A stretch of 64,000 bases of DNA from NCBI GenBank assembly GCA_016765495.1, contig JAESPV010000069.1:1-64000 (forward strand), given 5' to 3'. Origin of the DNA: Desulfocapsa sp. (GTDB lineage: Bacteria > Desulfobacterota > Desulfobulbia > Desulfobulbales > Desulfocapsaceae). Under the pieces are notes generated by a model, which did no database searches, was not told the origin of the DNA, and saw only the letters and a list, made by a program, of their open reading frames with translations. The position numbers and the translations under genes are program-made. Shown piece by piece: positions 1-9,419 of this stretch. Each line of letters starts with the position of its first letter. The first letter of the stretch is position 1.

Positions 1-112
1 TCTTGTCGCAAACAAGATATCCCGTCAACGATGGCCTTCGCGTTTTTGTTTAAAGGTGAGTTGCCGGATTTTAGGGATTAAAACTGAAATGCGTAGAAAT
101 TACGCTGAATAG
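1..112. other. Non-coding flank beside the truncated kinase
   Basis: No gene is visible here. The first 16 or so bases form half of a hairpin (TCTTGT, loop, ACAAGA) cut by the window edge. Positions 90-104 form a small stem (GCGTA/TACGC). The right end runs into a repeat terminus at 105-116. No HATPase-like continuation of the neighbouring kinase can be read in any frame on the minus strand, so this DNA looks inserted or rearranged. What lies further left cannot be seen. Confidence 0.5.
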
Positions 113-116
113 TTAC
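105..116. repeat. Terminus of the GTAACTATTCAG repeat family
   Basis: CTGAATAGTTAC at this place is identical to the ends of the elements at 20336-20486 and 54227-54276. The TAA stop of the truncated kinase (113-115, minus strand) lies inside this terminus. The opposite end of the element is not in the window, so either this is a lone end or the element extends past the left edge. Confidence 0.7.
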
Positions 117-886
117 GAAAAATCAAGAATATCATTAATTAATCCAAGTAAGGCTTCACCACTTTTTTTGATCGTTTCTGCGCTGTCTCTCTGTTCGTCG
201 TCAAGATCAGTGGCAAGGATCATGTCGGTAAAACCAATAACACCATTCATCGGAGTTCTGATTTCATGGCTCATGGAAGCAAGGAACTGACTTTTCGCTA
301 CAGATGCAGTTTCTGCAGCAACTTTAGCTTCCCGCAGCTGTTTGGTTTGAATTTCGATTTCGCTTTGCAGGGTCTTTGAGTAATTTTTCTGCTGTTCCTG
401 AATGATACGGTAACTTTTTTCATTATCTTCCAGAGTGGCCTGGTATTTCTTTTCGAGTACTGAAAATTTACGGTTGAACTGTTTTTTTTGTATGTCAAGT
501 TTCTTGTAAGCAGCGGCTGTTTGCTGACGATTTGAAAACAGTGTACAGCAGAGTCTAACGCATGTCTTGGCAAATGGGTCTTGAGTTTTGGAAGGAAAAA
601 GGAAGTAAAGGGTCGATTTGAGTTCAGCAAGAGAAATAGCTGACCAGGGTGTGTCTCTAGTGCTTACAACGGTATGCTCACCTTCGTCATCTGCAAGAAG
701 CCCCTGGATTTCTTGAATAACTGAATCGGGTAGAAGAGGTTCTTTGCTCTTACTGTGCTGCTTGCCATCGCTATCAATACAGACACAAAAACAGTCGGGA
801 ACGGAATCCTGGAGCAATTGAAGCAGTTCGTCAATCTCCCGCTGGAATGAGGTTATCGCATCAAAAATTGCAAAACTATCTGCCAT
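113..886 (-). pseudogene. Sensor histidine kinase truncated inside HisKA
   Basis: The 257-residue product has an unrecognised N-terminal region (about 1-125), a charged coiled coil (about 130-200) and the start of a HisKA domain with the phosphoacceptor motif [16 protein letters not shown]. It stops at LINDILDFS, where hybrid kinases of this type continue with KIEAG and then a HATPase domain. The catalytic domain is therefore missing. The stop codon comes from a repeat terminus, so insertion or rearrangement is the likely cause. The ATG is preceded by GGAGG, which overlaps the end of the upstream HDOD gene 8 nt away, so the two are probably co-transcribed. A truncated protein could still be made, but it cannot autophosphorylate alone. 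Confidence 0.8.
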
Positions 887-894
887 AGGATCTT

Positions 895-1734
895 CTAGCC
901 TCCGTATAGATCTTGAGCGTTACTCATTTCTTCCGGGAGATCTTCGATAAGTACTTTGTATTCGGCCATATTTTCCTGCATGTGGGCAACAAGATGATCC
1001 GGAAGTCTGGATGTGACATCTGCAAGTGCTGTGTAACCAAGCTGGCCTGTGATATATTCTGCAATCTGGACTATTCCGGTCAGACTTTCCGGTTCGCAAT
1101 CACCAATTTCCAGGTGATGATCCCGGACTGCTTCCTGAATGGTTTCAGGCATATTCCAGTCTATGGTCATCAAATAACCAATTTCACAATGATCTGTGCC
1201 CAGGTATTCACGTTCAAGCGCTGTAAAAGACATTCCGGCTTCGCAGGCAGCACAGGCAGCGAGGAATTTTTCAGGTGCCACCTGCGATTCAACGATAATC
1301 CCAAAGTCATGGAGAATGCCACAAAGGTATGCATCGTCCCCGTTTGTCCCAAAAATTCTTTCAGCAATCATTTTTGCACAAATGGAAACTGCAGCACAGT
1401 GGAGCCAGAGTCTCTTCCTGGAGAACACCCGGGAATGTTCCCGCTCCTTAAAGATACTCTTCAGTGCATCTGTTATTGCGAGGTTGTGGAGGTTCTTCAT
1501 ACCCAGATAGGCCACTGCCCTTCCAATGGAATCTACCTGCTTGGTCAGCCCGTAAAACGGGGAGTTAACCAGGCGCAGTAAACGTACAACCAGGACAGGA
1601 TCCATCTTGATGACATCTGCAAAATCTTTCATGGTGGAATTTTCGTCTGCGATAAGACGGGATAAACTCGTCACCACGTAGGGTAATGTATGAATATCTT
1701 TAAACCTTCTGATAAAAATTTTGGCAGTGGACAT
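895..1734 (-). CDS. HDOD domain signalling protein
   Basis: The 279-residue protein carries an HDOD domain over most of its length (about 15-210), including [12 protein letters not shown] and the [10 protein letters not shown] segment typical of the family. HDOD proteins are non-enzymatic relatives of HD phosphohydrolases used as signalling adaptors, often beside two-component or chemotaxis genes. The start was placed at ATG 1734 because GAAGG precedes it. An in-frame upstream extension to 1821 would overlap the MoaE-like gene and lacks family similarity. It lies between the MoaE-like gene (22 nt gap) and the broken kinase (8 nt gap), consistent with one transcript. A partner role for the kinase is inferred from position only. 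Confidence 0.85.
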   Translation of the reverse strand: MSTAKIFIRRFKDIHTLPYVVTSLSRLIADENSTMKDFADVIKMDPVLVVRLLRLVNSPFYGLTKQVDSIGRAVAYLGMKNLHNLAITDALKSIFKEREHSRVFSRKRLWLHCAAVSICAKMIAERIFGTNGDDAYLCGILHDFGIIVESQVAPEKFLAACAACEAGMSFTALEREYLGTDHCEIGYLMTIDWNMPETIQEAVRDHHLEIGDCEPESLTGIVQIAEYITGQLGYTALADVTSRLPDHLVAHMQENMAEYKVLIEDLPEEMSNAQDLYGG

Positions 1735-1756
1735 GAAAAACCTTCGTTGTATGAAA

Positions 1757-2122
1757 TTAATCAGCCATAATTTCCTTTTTTGTGAGTGCTTCTGATTTGA
1801 CCCGGTCGAGTAGTTCAGCAAGCACGGGTTTTATATTTTCACGAATATCACCAGCAACAATGAGAAAGAGCAGGTCGTCACCAGGTTGGAATGTCCCTGA
1901 TTTTGCCTCTGCAATGATCTCATAAATGCCATCACGCTTTTTCAGTTCCTGGCAAATAGCCTCAATTTTCGCAAGATCCGGGGTGACTTCCAGTGCGACT
2001 ACAGTTTCTTTTGTGTTTCGTGACCAGCTGCGAGCAATGCCATTATGAATGAGGATCATCCCCACATTATCTGCAAAGCCGGGTTGCTTTTTCATTTCTG
2101 CAATACGTTTTGAAATATCCAT
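1757..2122 (-). CDS. MoaE-like molybdopterin synthase subunit homologue
   Basis: The 121-residue protein resembles the large (catalytic) subunit of molybdopterin synthase: it has a HNGIARSWSR segment, a central acidic/basic helix and the GDDLLFLIVAGDIRENIKPV motif followed by a Lys-rich tail (LLDRVKSEALTKKEI). In the pathway MoaE inserts dithiolene sulfur into cyclic pyranopterin with MoaD. No moaD, moaA or moaC is nearby. This short form, common in anaerobic deltaproteobacteria, sits with regulatory genes, so a role in cofactor synthesis is plausible but not shown. The ATG follows a GGAG run (AAAGGAGTCTATA). Confidence 0.7.
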   Translation of the reverse strand: MDISKRIAEMKKQPGFADNVGMILIHNGIARSWSRNTKETVVALEVTPDLAKIEAICQELKKRDGIYEIIAEAKSGTFQPGDDLLFLIVAGDIRENIKPVLAELLDRVKSEALTKKEIMAD

Positions 2123-2141
2123 TATAGACTCCTTTAATTAT

Positions 2142-2152
2142 TGAATAGTTAC
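2142..2152. repeat. Lone half-terminus of the GTAACTATTCAG family
   Basis: TGAATAGTTAC matches 11 of the 12 terminal bases of the dispersed repeat. No partner terminus is visible in the 113-nt gap between mltD and the MoaE-like gene. The following bases (ACTGTCTGAGTGCCTTATA) weakly resemble the interior of the 20336 copy, so this may be a decayed element. Confidence 0.4.
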
Positions 2153-2235
2153 ATGGTAAGTTTACTGTCTGAGTGCCTTATACCCCTTATATGGTGTTTT
2201 GTAAAAGAGTCATTGCTTACCGTTCATCACCGGTG

Positions 2236-4260
2236 TCAGATAGCTTTGACGATGGGAATTGTCAGCCGTTGTGAAGAGCGGAGGCTACTGAAATCAATTT
2301 TGACATTATATTTTTTTAACAACCAAAGAGGTAGGTCAAATTTATTTTTGCAAATCGCCCATACTGTATCTCCTTGTTTGACTTTATACGAATTTACTCC
2401 AACAATTTTATATGCACTGAAGAAATCTTCTTCAGTTTCCAGGTGATAATCAAATCGTTTTTCCTCAAACGCTTTAGCGGACACCTGATCAAGAGGGATT
2501 AAGATTGTTTCGTCAGGGTGGAGTTTGCGAGCCGGGGAAAAGCTATTCATCTTTCTAAGGAAATTCGACTTTACCTTCAGCCAGTCTGCAATAAGTTCCA
2601 GCGATTCTTCGGGTTGAATGATTATCGTTCCCTGATTCCTGTTCTTTGTTTTTGATATATTACGAACAGCGAGCTCTCCTATCACCACGCTTCTTGCTGT
2701 CTGGATTTTTTTCCATTCAGGCTTGCTTTTTTTGCTACCTGCAAGTGTTGGAAGGTCTTTTCTACCTGCGCTTGACAGGGATATTTTTACAGGCAGTTTG
2801 TTGGCCTTGAGCGTATGTTTATTTGAAGAGATTGCATTTACTTTACCCGCATTGTTAATGATATCAGGGATGCGCAGGTTTTGTCCAGCAAAGATTGCAC
2901 CATTATTGTCAAGGTTGTTTGCACGGTGCAATGCTTTAAGGCTGATTTTGTGGGCGAGTGCCACTTTTCCTGCCGTATCTCCTCTTTTTACCCGGTAAAA
3001 TTGTGTAGCTTTTTGTTTCTTGTGATAAAGATGTTTTGGGACTTTAGAGAGTAATTCTTTTTGCCTGTTGGTTGATGGCAGATGCAGGGTATAGCCTTTG
3101 GGAAGATATTTCTTTCCCTGGAGCACAGAGCGTCTAAGGGCTGGGTTCAGTGTTTTTAAGGTGCGGACTGAAATGTCGAAGTATTTGCACAGATCCTGGG
3201 CGGAAATATACCCAGGGAGGGGGAGTCGGAGGGTACGTTGCGGCTTGTCTCGTTTGATGGAAGGATCTTTTTCAAGTCTTTTGGCCACACGCTTTGCGGC
3301 TAAAAATGATGAATAAAAATTGCGGGAAGCAAACTTGAAGTGCCCCTGTTTGTAGTGAGAAAAAATTTCTTCGTAACTGTTATGTGCTTTTTTGGCACGT
3401 AGCATCCCCGCAGGACCATAGTTATAAGCTGTGAGAGCCAGGGGCCAACTGCTGAGTAGTTTGTAATTGTTCCTTAAAAAACTGGCTGCTGCATGGCTTG
3501 CAAGGATGGGATCCTGCCTTTCATCAATAGCGTAGTTGATTGTGAGAAATTGTTTTCCTGTGGATCTGATAAATTGCCAGATACCAGAGGCACCAGATTT
3601 TGAATATGCTTTAAGATTAAAAGAAGATTCAACGTGGGGAAGATAGGCCAGATCTTCTGGAAGTCCCTGTCTCCTAAAGATTTCTTTGATTTCTTCCATG
3701 TATGGCCCGGATCGTATGACGCCTTCTAAAAAGCGATCCTTTTGACCTACTTGGACACGGACAGAATCCGCAGCTTTTTTTAAACGTTTACGACTAACTT
3801 TACCGAAGAGTGCTGCAATTCGTTTCTCTTCAGCGCTGCGAGGGGCGATACCTTTAGCAAGTCTGCCCAGGATTTGTGAATATTTGTTTTTGATCCCTTT
3901 AATAATTGGCCTGTTAATCTTTGAAGCACCGGGAAGCCGATGATTGAAAATGGGGATAACCTCATATACTATCCCAAGGTTGTCTGGATCATGTACCACA
4001 CCCTGGCTCGTTGAATAACGGCTGTATATGCTTTCCCAAAATCGCACATTATTGTCAATAACCGGGTAGTGGGGAAAGGGATTTGCTGCAATAGCCGAAT
4101 CAGTATGGAGAAGAACAGAGAGAAGGAAAATGAAAGCAAAGCACAATCGTGCCAGAGCCGGGACAATTAAAGGGAACGATTTGACAGATATGACCCCTTG
4201 CAACGCAAGAGCTGGTTTTTTAAGTAAATTAAAGTGGTGAGTGGATAAAAGTAGTTTCAT
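2236..4260 (-). CDS. mltD: Membrane-bound lytic murein transglycosylase D-like, three LysM domains
   Basis: The 674-residue exported protein has a hydrophobic signal segment (about 32-58), an SLT domain (about 190-300) with the catalytic Glu at about 211 in LPHVESSFN, followed by SGASGIWQF and ALTAYNYGPAGM. LysM modules lie at about 421-465, 549-598 and 628-674; the first and last start with YRVKRGDT and YKVKQGDT. The family cleaves the MurNAc-GlcNAc bond of peptidoglycan to 1,6-anhydro products, and LysM domains bind the glycan. The protein is longer than Escherichia coli MltD. No lipobox is evident, so it may be periplasmic or anchored by the uncleaved N-terminal helix. It diverges from the Nudix gene across a 64-nt AT-rich gap that must hold both promoters. 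Confidence 0.9.
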   Translation of the reverse strand: MKLLLSTHHFNLLKKPALALQGVISVKSFPLIVPALARLCFAFIFLLSVLLHTDSAIAANPFPHYPVIDNNVRFWESIYSRYSTSQGVVHDPDNLGIVYEVIPIFNHRLPGASKINRPIIKGIKNKYSQILGRLAKGIAPRSAEEKRIAALFGKVSRKRLKKAADSVRVQVGQKDRFLEGVIRSGPYMEEIKEIFRRQGLPEDLAYLPHVESSFNLKAYSKSGASGIWQFIRSTGKQFLTINYAIDERQDPILASHAAASFLRNNYKLLSSWPLALTAYNYGPAGMLRAKKAHNSYEEIFSHYKQGHFKFASRNFYSSFLAAKRVAKRLEKDPSIKRDKPQRTLRLPLPGYISAQDLCKYFDISVRTLKTLNPALRRSVLQGKKYLPKGYTLHLPSTNRQKELLSKVPKHLYHKKQKATQFYRVKRGDTAGKVALAHKISLKALHRANNLDNNGAIFAGQNLRIPDIINNAGKVNAISSNKHTLKANKLPVKISLSSAGRKDLPTLAGSKKSKPEWKKIQTARSVVIGELAVRNISKTKNRNQGTIIIQPEESLELIADWLKVKSNFLRKMNSFSPARKLHPDETILIPLDQVSAKAFEEKRFDYHLETEEDFFSAYKIVGVNSYKVKQGDTVWAICKNKFDLPLWLLKKYNVKIDFSSLRSSQRLTIPIVKAI

Positions 4261-4324
4261 AGTATATAAGAATAATAAACAATTATTTTTGTTATTATCT
4301 CTATTAAATCATATGGAGTAGTCG

Positions 4325-4810
4325 ATGTATAGACCTATCTTGGCAACGTTGGGTTTTATCCTTTCCAGAGATAAAAAATCTGTTTTGTTGATTTACAGAA
4401 ATAAAAGATCAGGTGATGAGCATTTGGGTAAATATAATGGCCTTGGCGGAAAAATGGAAGCAGGGGAAGATGCCTTGGCGTGTTTAAAACGTGAAATTGT
4501 TGAAGAGGCAGGTATTCATTGCACGCAGACTGAGTTGCGGGGAACAATCAGCTGGCCCGGGTTTGGGAAAAATGGTGAGAACTGGTTTGGCTTTATTTTC
4601 CTGGTGAAAAGCTACCGGGGAGAACCCAGGATAACAAATGAAGAGGGTGATTTACATTGGAAGTTGATTGCAGATCTAGGAATATTACCAATGTGGGAAG
4701 GGGACAAATACTTTCTACCAATGGTTTTTGATGATAATCCCATACCTTTTCATGGCCATATGCCCTATGCTGATGGCCATCCTGTCAGTTGGAAATATTC
4801 AAGAAGCTAG
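4325..4810 (+). CDS. Nudix hydrolase, probable 8-oxo-dGTP diphosphatase
   Basis: The 161-residue protein has a complete Nudix box: GLGGKMEAGEDALACLKREI followed by VEEAGI fits GX5EX7REUXEEXGU. The N-terminal YRPILATLGFIL and downstream GTISWPGFGKNGENWFGFIF resemble the MutT/MTH1-like group that clears oxidised purine nucleotides. Substrate choice cannot be proved from sequence. A GGAG motif precedes the ATG by 7 nt. It is transcribed away from mltD, and the next gene (ZapB-like) begins after 95 nt. Confidence 0.85.
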   Translation: MYRPILATLGFILSRDKKSVLLIYRNKRSGDEHLGKYNGLGGKMEAGEDALACLKREIVEEAGIHCTQTELRGTISWPGFGKNGENWFGFIFLVKSYRGEPRITNEEGDLHWKLIADLGILPMWEGDKYFLPMVFDDNPIPFHGHMPYADGHPVSWKYSRS

Positions 4811-4905
4811 CTGGGCTTGCAATAAAACCAATCAAGGGTATAATTGCCTATTGTTAAATAACCAAGATGTCTTGTTAATATTATATTTATATTGGAGTAA
4901 ATGAA

Positions 4906-5259
4906 ATGACTGAAGAAAATGAGCTTGTACGCCTTGAAGGTTTTGTTGCTAGTCTGCTGGAGAAATTTAACGCTTTGCAGGCTGAAAATGCGGATTTGAC
5001 TGCACGTTTGGGAAGAAGGGAAGAAACAATTGAGACTCTTCAGTATGAACTTGAGTGCATGAAGGAAGAGCGCGGAGAAATATCTTCGCGGGTAAGTAAT
5101 CTTATCGGTCAAATTGAAGATTGGGAAGTCAGTAGCAATGTTTTTTGTGAAAAGTCCGAAGGGGAACACTCGGATGAAAATGATTCTGAGGACAACTCTT
5201 CAGAGGCCGGTGAACAGGGGGACTTGGTCACCGGTGATGCCGATACCGAACAGTATTAG
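4906..5259 (+). CDS. zapB: Coiled-coil protein, ZapB-like
   Basis: The 117-residue protein begins with about 75 residues of continuous heptad-rich coiled coil (ENELVRLEGFVASLLEKFNA and onward) and ends with a very acidic low-complexity tail rich in Glu, Asp and Ser. Small coiled-coil proteins directly upstream of zapA are commonly the division factor ZapB, which links FtsZ-bound ZapA to the nucleoid. Similarity is mostly compositional, so the name rests on size, structure and position. GGAG lies 8 nt before the ATG. zapA follows after 82 nt. Confidence 0.6.
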   Translation: MTEENELVRLEGFVASLLEKFNALQAENADLTARLGRREETIETLQYELECMKEERGEISSRVSNLIGQIEDWEVSSNVFCEKSEGEHSDENDSEDNSSEAGEQGDLVTGDADTEQY

Positions 5260-5341
5260 GACTATTATGGTCATAAACGAGTATCCGGGGATAATATCCC
5301 GGGATTGTTTTAATCCCCATTAACAGGAAAGAGGAAATTTT

Positions 5342-5653
5342 TTGGAACGACTTGTCCGTTTTGAACTTGTAGGGATTGAATTTACCTTTTACACCGGTGC
5401 CCCCGAGGAGGAAGTCGAGGAGATCGTCGCTCTGGTAACGGATCTTGTTGAGGAAAACTGCTCCCCCGGATCTAAAGGAAGTGTTGCTGTGGGGAAGGTG
5501 GCAGTCCTTGCAAGTCTTAATATTGCCTCGAAATATGTTGAATTGAAACGGGACTTTAGGGCCTATAAGCAGGAGACTGAAGAACGACTTTCCAGTCTTG
5601 GAAAACAGATTGGTGAAGAATTGGCAGAAGAAAAAAGAACTTCAGGAAGATAA
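5342..5653 (+). CDS. zapA: Cell division protein ZapA
   Basis: The 103-residue protein fits the ZapA family in length and layout: a short beta-rich N-terminal part (VRFELVGIEFTFYTGAPEEEVEEIV), a central VAVLASLNIASKYVELKRDF helix and a C-terminal coiled coil. ZapA bundles FtsZ filaments at the division site. The start is a TTG at 5342, chosen because GAGG lies 7 nt upstream and no ATG fits. The 6S RNA gene begins just downstream, matching the conserved zapA-ssrS pairing. Confidence 0.85.
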   Translation: MERLVRFELVGIEFTFYTGAPEEEVEEIVALVTDLVEENCSPGSKGSVAVGKVAVLASLNIASKYVELKRDFRAYKQETEERLSSLGKQIGEELAEEKRTSGR

Positions 5654-5654
5654 T

Positions 5655-5690
5655 CCATTTTTTTTCCTGAAATTTTGCTATACTGTAGTT
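5655..5690 (+). promoter_or_regulatory. Promoter of the 6S RNA gene
   Basis: TATACT at 5679-5684 is a good -10 hexamer placed about 7 nt before the expected 5' end of the RNA. The region where -35 would lie is a T-rich tract with no clear TTGACA. Confidence 0.5.
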
Positions 5691-5882
5691 TCAATACTAA
5701 GATTTACAGTTTTCCCTGGCCTGTTTGTGATTGTCAGTGTTGTTGAGCCAACTCTCTTAAAAAGGACAGCTCCGCTGGCTCTGGATGGAAAATCGCTAGC
5801 GAATTACCTGATGGGGTTATGAGCCTGACCACCTATACTATAGGTTTAACTTTCCTGGCAACACGGCAGGGTGGGGAATTTT
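5690..5882 (+). ncRNA. ssrS: 6S RNA
   Basis: No protein is encoded here, but landmarks of 6S RNA are present in order: a closing stem between TTCCC (5712-5716) and GGGGAA (5873-5878), GTTGAGCC on the 5' strand, CAGCTCCGCTGGCTC at the start of the return strand, and GGGGTTATGAGCCTGACCACC near the 3' end. The fold is a long rod with a central bubble that mimics an open promoter and sequesters sigma-70 RNA polymerase in stationary phase. The position directly after zapA is the classical context. Ends are approximate. Confidence 0.82.
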
Positions 5883-6386
5883 AATTTTCTCAGAGCAGCA
5901 AGTTGATGGTATTCGACATCTGTTCTGTTTACATATTCCAGGATGGGCCTTAATGCTCTTTCTGGAAATAACCGGCAGGGTTGACTGCAGGTGGAACAAA
6001 TAGGTTCCTTGAAGGAAGACGGAAGGAGAAAGAGACGTCTGTTTATAACAATTGTCTGTCGGTTAAGAGAGTATTTTTAATCGTCTTTACATATAGAGAA
6101 GAAATTACTTATTATCACACGTAGTATATGTGGGTACTTTAAAAGAGTAAACAGATTATACAAGTGAAGTCGGCTGACTTTACTGCTGACATGCTTACGA
6201 TTTAACAGTGTTTTTTTTATAAACAGTCTATTCTCAGGGTAGTCTCATACTGAATTCCTGAATTATCAGGAAATTGGTCTGACTAGCCGTCTTTTTGTTT
6301 TTTCGGTTTCCTCTTTGCGGGCTCTTCGCCCCTGTCTATTTTTGTTCCTCTGTTTTGTCCCATCTTGTTTTTACGGGGAGGATTTT
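5883..6386. other. Long intergenic region upstream of rny
   Basis: About 500 nt without a credible gene. It holds a perfect 7-bp hairpin TTCCTGA-ATTA-TCAGGAA at 6255-6272, an imperfect stem GTCGGC/GCTGAC near 6170, and AT-rich stretches that could hold the rny promoter. An in-frame TTG at 6315 would add 24 residues to RNase Y but has no ribosome-binding site. Otherwise nothing recognisable. Confidence 0.5.
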
Positions 6387-7946
6387 GTGGATTTTCAATC
6401 AATTGCCTATCTGGCGGGAGGCGTGCTGGCTGGTATTGTTGCTGGCGTCCTGCTTAGAAAACGTCTCGTCGAAGGCCATCTGGCTCATATCGACATGCAG
6501 GCTAAACAAATTATTGAGACAGCCATATCTCAGGCTGAGCAGATAAAGAAAGAATCGCATTTAAAGAGTAAGGAAGACGCCTATAAGCAGAAACAGGCTG
6601 CCCACGAAGAGATTCGCAAGGAAAAGACGGATCTTAAAGAAGAATTACAGCGTCTTGATCAGAAAAAAAGCCAGTTAAAACAGGAATGGTCAGCCCTTGA
6701 TAAGAGGCAGGGGGATCATGAAAAACATGCCGGTCAACTCAAACAGCAGGAAAAAGAGCTGATTGAAAAAAATAGGGAGATAGATCTTCTTATTGGCAAA
6801 CAACGCTATAAACTGGAAAATCTTTCTGGTCTCAGCCAGACAGAAGCTAAAAAGATGCTCATTGAGTCGCTGGAAAGCGAAGCTCGCATGGATGCTGCCA
6901 AGCGTCTTGCCCGTATAGAAAATGAGATGAAAATGGAGGCGGATCGGAAAGGTAAACAGATCCTGGCCCTGGCAATCGCTAGGTATGCGGGTGATTATGT
7001 TGCAGATAAAACCGTTTCCATGGTTCCTCTGCCAAATGATGAGATGAAAGGGCGGATAATCGGTCGTGAAGGGCGAAATATTCGAGCAATTGAGGCTGCA
7101 ACCGGTATTGATATCATCATTGATGATACTCCAGAAGCAGTGATTCTCTCAGGCTTCAATCCCGTCCGTCGTGAAGTTGCCCGTTTAGCGTTGCTTCAGC
7201 TTATTAATGACGGTCGTATTCATCCAGCCCGTATTGAAGAGGTTGTGGAGAAGGTCACCAGAGAGTTGGATCTTGTAATGAGGGAATCCGGTGAACAGGC
7301 TACCTTTGATGTCGGTTGCCATGGTGTGCATCTGGAGCTGATTAATATCCTGGGGCGTTTGAAATATCGAACCAGTTACGGGCAGAATGTTCTACAGCAT
7401 TCGTTAGAAGTTGCCTTTCTTTGCGGAATTATGGCGGCTGAGCTTGGAATTGACGTGAAGGTGGCCAAACGTGCCGGCTTACTCCATGATATTGGAAAGG
7501 CTGTGGATCATGAAGTGGAAGGGTCTCATGCCGTTATTGGCAGGGATCTTGCCAGGAAATATGGTGAGTCTGAAGAAGTGGTTTATGCCATTGGTGCTCA
7601 TCATGAAGATGAACCTCCTCAATCTGTTCTTGACGTGTTGGTTCAAGCTGCCGATGCTCTCTCTGGAGCCAGGCCGGGAGCTCGTAAGGAGATGCTTCAG
7701 TCCTATGTGAAGCGCCTTGAGAATCTGGAAGCAATAGCATGTGCCTTTGATGGGGTTGAAAAATGTTATGCAATTCAGGCTGGTCGTGATCTGCGAATTA
7801 TTGTTGATTCTCAGAAGGTCAAGGATGGCGAGGCTACCCTGCTCAGCCAGGATATCGCAAAAGCAATAGAAGAAAAACTGACATATCCCGGTCAGATTCG
7901 GGTGACTGTTATTCGTGAGACCAGGGCAGTAGAATACGCAAGGTAA
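6387..7946 (+). CDS. rny: Ribonuclease Y
   Basis: The 519-residue protein has the full RNase Y order: an N-terminal membrane helix ([19 protein letters not shown]), a long Lys/Glu-rich coiled coil (about 30-190), a KH domain with [18 protein letters not shown] near 221, and an HD domain with [12 protein letters not shown] near 366. It is a membrane-tethered endonuclease that starts mRNA decay. GTG 6387 was chosen because GGGGAGG stands 6 nt upstream and the resulting length equals the family norm. An intrinsic terminator follows. Confidence 0.95.
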   Translation: MDFQSIAYLAGGVLAGIVAGVLLRKRLVEGHLAHIDMQAKQIIETAISQAEQIKKESHLKSKEDAYKQKQAAHEEIRKEKTDLKEELQRLDQKKSQLKQEWSALDKRQGDHEKHAGQLKQQEKELIEKNREIDLLIGKQRYKLENLSGLSQTEAKKMLIESLESEARMDAAKRLARIENEMKMEADRKGKQILALAIARYAGDYVADKTVSMVPLPNDEMKGRIIGREGRNIRAIEAATGIDIIIDDTPEAVILSGFNPVRREVARLALLQLINDGRIHPARIEEVVEKVTRELDLVMRESGEQATFDVGCHGVHLELINILGRLKYRTSYGQNVLQHSLEVAFLCGIMAAELGIDVKVAKRAGLLHDIGKAVDHEVEGSHAVIGRDLARKYGESEEVVYAIGAHHEDEPPQSVLDVLVQAADALSGARPGARKEMLQSYVKRLENLEAIACAFDGVEKCYAIQAGRDLRIIVDSQKVKDGEATLLSQDIAKAIEEKLTYPGQIRVTVIRETRAVEYAR

Positions 7947-8040
7947 GTAACTACAACATCAGTGCTTATTGAAGCTATTTTGTATAGCTACAGTAAGTAA
8001 ATATTCGGCTGGAACCCCATCGTTGTCCATTTTGGCCTGT

Positions 8041-8075
8041 CCGCAGGGGATAATCCTCCTGCGGTTTTGTTGTTT
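8041..8075 (+). terminator. Intrinsic terminator after rny
   Basis: CCGCAGG pairs with CCTGCGG (8058-8064), extended inward by GGA/TCC, and is followed by TTTTGTTGTTT. It separates rny from tyrS. Confidence 0.8.
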
Positions 8076-8098
8076 AACCCTAAATTCAGATAGTTAAG

Positions 8099-9310
8099 AT
8101 GCCAAGTATAGAAGAACAGATCGCCCTGCTGGAAAGAGGGATTGTTGACTGCATAAGCCATGGAGAACTTGTTAAAAAACTCAAAAAATCTGAAGAGACT
8201 GGTGTGCCGCTGCGGATCAAGGCCGGGTTTGATCCCACAGCACCCGATCTTCATTTAGGCCATACGGTTTTGTTGCAGAAATTAAAACATTTTCAGGATT
8301 TAGGACACGATATCTATTTTTTGATTGGAGATTTTACCGGGATGATTGGTGATCCAACGGGAAAATCGGAAACCAGAAAGGCACTTACTCGAGAAGATGT
8401 GGCCGCAAACGCAGAGAGCTATAAGACGCAGGTCTTTAAAATTCTGGATCCTGAAAAAACAAAGGTTGTTTTTAACTCTGAATGGCTGTCTAAGCTGGAT
8501 TCATTTGATATGATTCGCCTTGCTTCCGAACTTACCGTCGCAAGAATGCTTGAGCGAGAAGACTTTAAAGTACGTTTTCGTGAGGGAAGTCCAATCTCTA
8601 TCCATGAATTCATGTATCCTCTTATACAGGGGTACGACTCAGTCGCACTTGAAGCTGATGTTGAGTTGGGCGGTACTGATCAACTTTTTAATCTGCTAAT
8701 GGGGCGTGATCTACAGCGATCCAGAGGACAGGAGCCGCAGGTGGTACTTACCCTGCCTCTCCTGGAAGGCCTGGATGGTGTAAATAAGATGAGTAAATCC
8801 CTAGGCAATTACATAGGAGTATCAGAATCAGCAAATGATATTTATGGGAAAGTACTCTCTGCCTCCGATGAACTCATGTTTCGATACTACGAGCTGTTGA
8901 GTGATCTCAGTAGTGAAAAGATTGCTGTTTTGAGGGCAGACATGGAGTCGGGCGAGCTGCATCCTAAAGAAATTAAAAAGCAGCTGGCAAGGGAGCTGAC
9001 GGCTCGCTATCATTCTGACGAAGCTGCAATCCAGGCAGAACAGAATTTTGAGAAAGTTTTTCGTAAAGGCGGGTTGCCGGACGATATCCCTGAAAAGAAA
9101 ATTCAATCCGATGAAGCTATCTGGCTTCCCAAGCTTTTGATGGATCTGGAGATGGTTAAATCAACCTCTGATGGTCGTCGTATGGTTAAGCAGGGCGCAG
9201 TGTCCCTTGATGGTGAGAAAGTGAAGGATATGAATACGAATGTCTCTCCAGAAGGAGATTTGTTGATTAAGGTTGGTAAACGCCGTTTCTGCAAGGTGAT
9301 TTTTGAGTAG
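8099..9310 (+). CDS. tyrS: Tyrosyl-tRNA synthetase
   Basis: The 403-residue class I synthetase shows the HIGH-type signature HLGH at about 52, the GGTDQLFN tyrosine-adenylate pocket segment, KMSKS ([12 protein letters not shown]) at about 230 and a C-terminal S4 RNA-binding domain ([14 protein letters not shown]). It charges tRNA-Tyr. The length and motif spacing fit the bacterial TyrS form with the KMSKS variant, close to the TyrZ type. The ribosome-binding site before the ATG is weak. It has its own transcription unit between two terminators. Confidence 0.95.
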   Translation: MPSIEEQIALLERGIVDCISHGELVKKLKKSEETGVPLRIKAGFDPTAPDLHLGHTVLLQKLKHFQDLGHDIYFLIGDFTGMIGDPTGKSETRKALTREDVAANAESYKTQVFKILDPEKTKVVFNSEWLSKLDSFDMIRLASELTVARMLEREDFKVRFREGSPISIHEFMYPLIQGYDSVALEADVELGGTDQLFNLLMGRDLQRSRGQEPQVVLTLPLLEGLDGVNKMSKSLGNYIGVSESANDIYGKVLSASDELMFRYYELLSDLSSEKIAVLRADMESGELHPKEIKKQLARELTARYHSDEAAIQAEQNFEKVFRKGGLPDDIPEKKIQSDEAIWLPKLLMDLEMVKSTSDGRRMVKQGAVSLDGEKVKDMNTNVSPEGDLLIKVGKRRFCKVIFE

Positions 9311-9336
9311 CTTTGTGTCCACCCATGATACAAGAC

Positions 9337-9376
9337 AAAAAAAGGCCTGTCGGGACTACCCGACAGGCCTTTTTTT
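9337..9376. terminator. Bidirectional terminator between tyrS and the Fur-family gene
   Basis: Perfect 18-bp stem with a 4-nt ACTA loop; the outer seven pairs are A on one side and T on the other, so it works in both directions. It sits between the convergent tyrS and Fur-family genes. Confidence 0.92.
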
Positions 9377-9419
9377 GATTAATCCCTGGTCAAGGAATAC
9401 GCGGAGTAATGCTGGATAA

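Noticed and set aside
1-112. Remnant of an insertion-sequence transposase at the left edge
   Set aside because: No transposase-like peptide can be read in this short stretch; only a repeat terminus is supported.
913-1581. 222-codon open frame on the plus strand
   Set aside because: It is antisense to the HDOD gene, which has clear family motifs and a good ribosome-binding site.
6315-6386. TTG start giving a longer RNase Y
   Set aside because: No ribosome-binding site, and the 24 added residues lie before the normal membrane helix; GTG 6387 has GGGGAGG.
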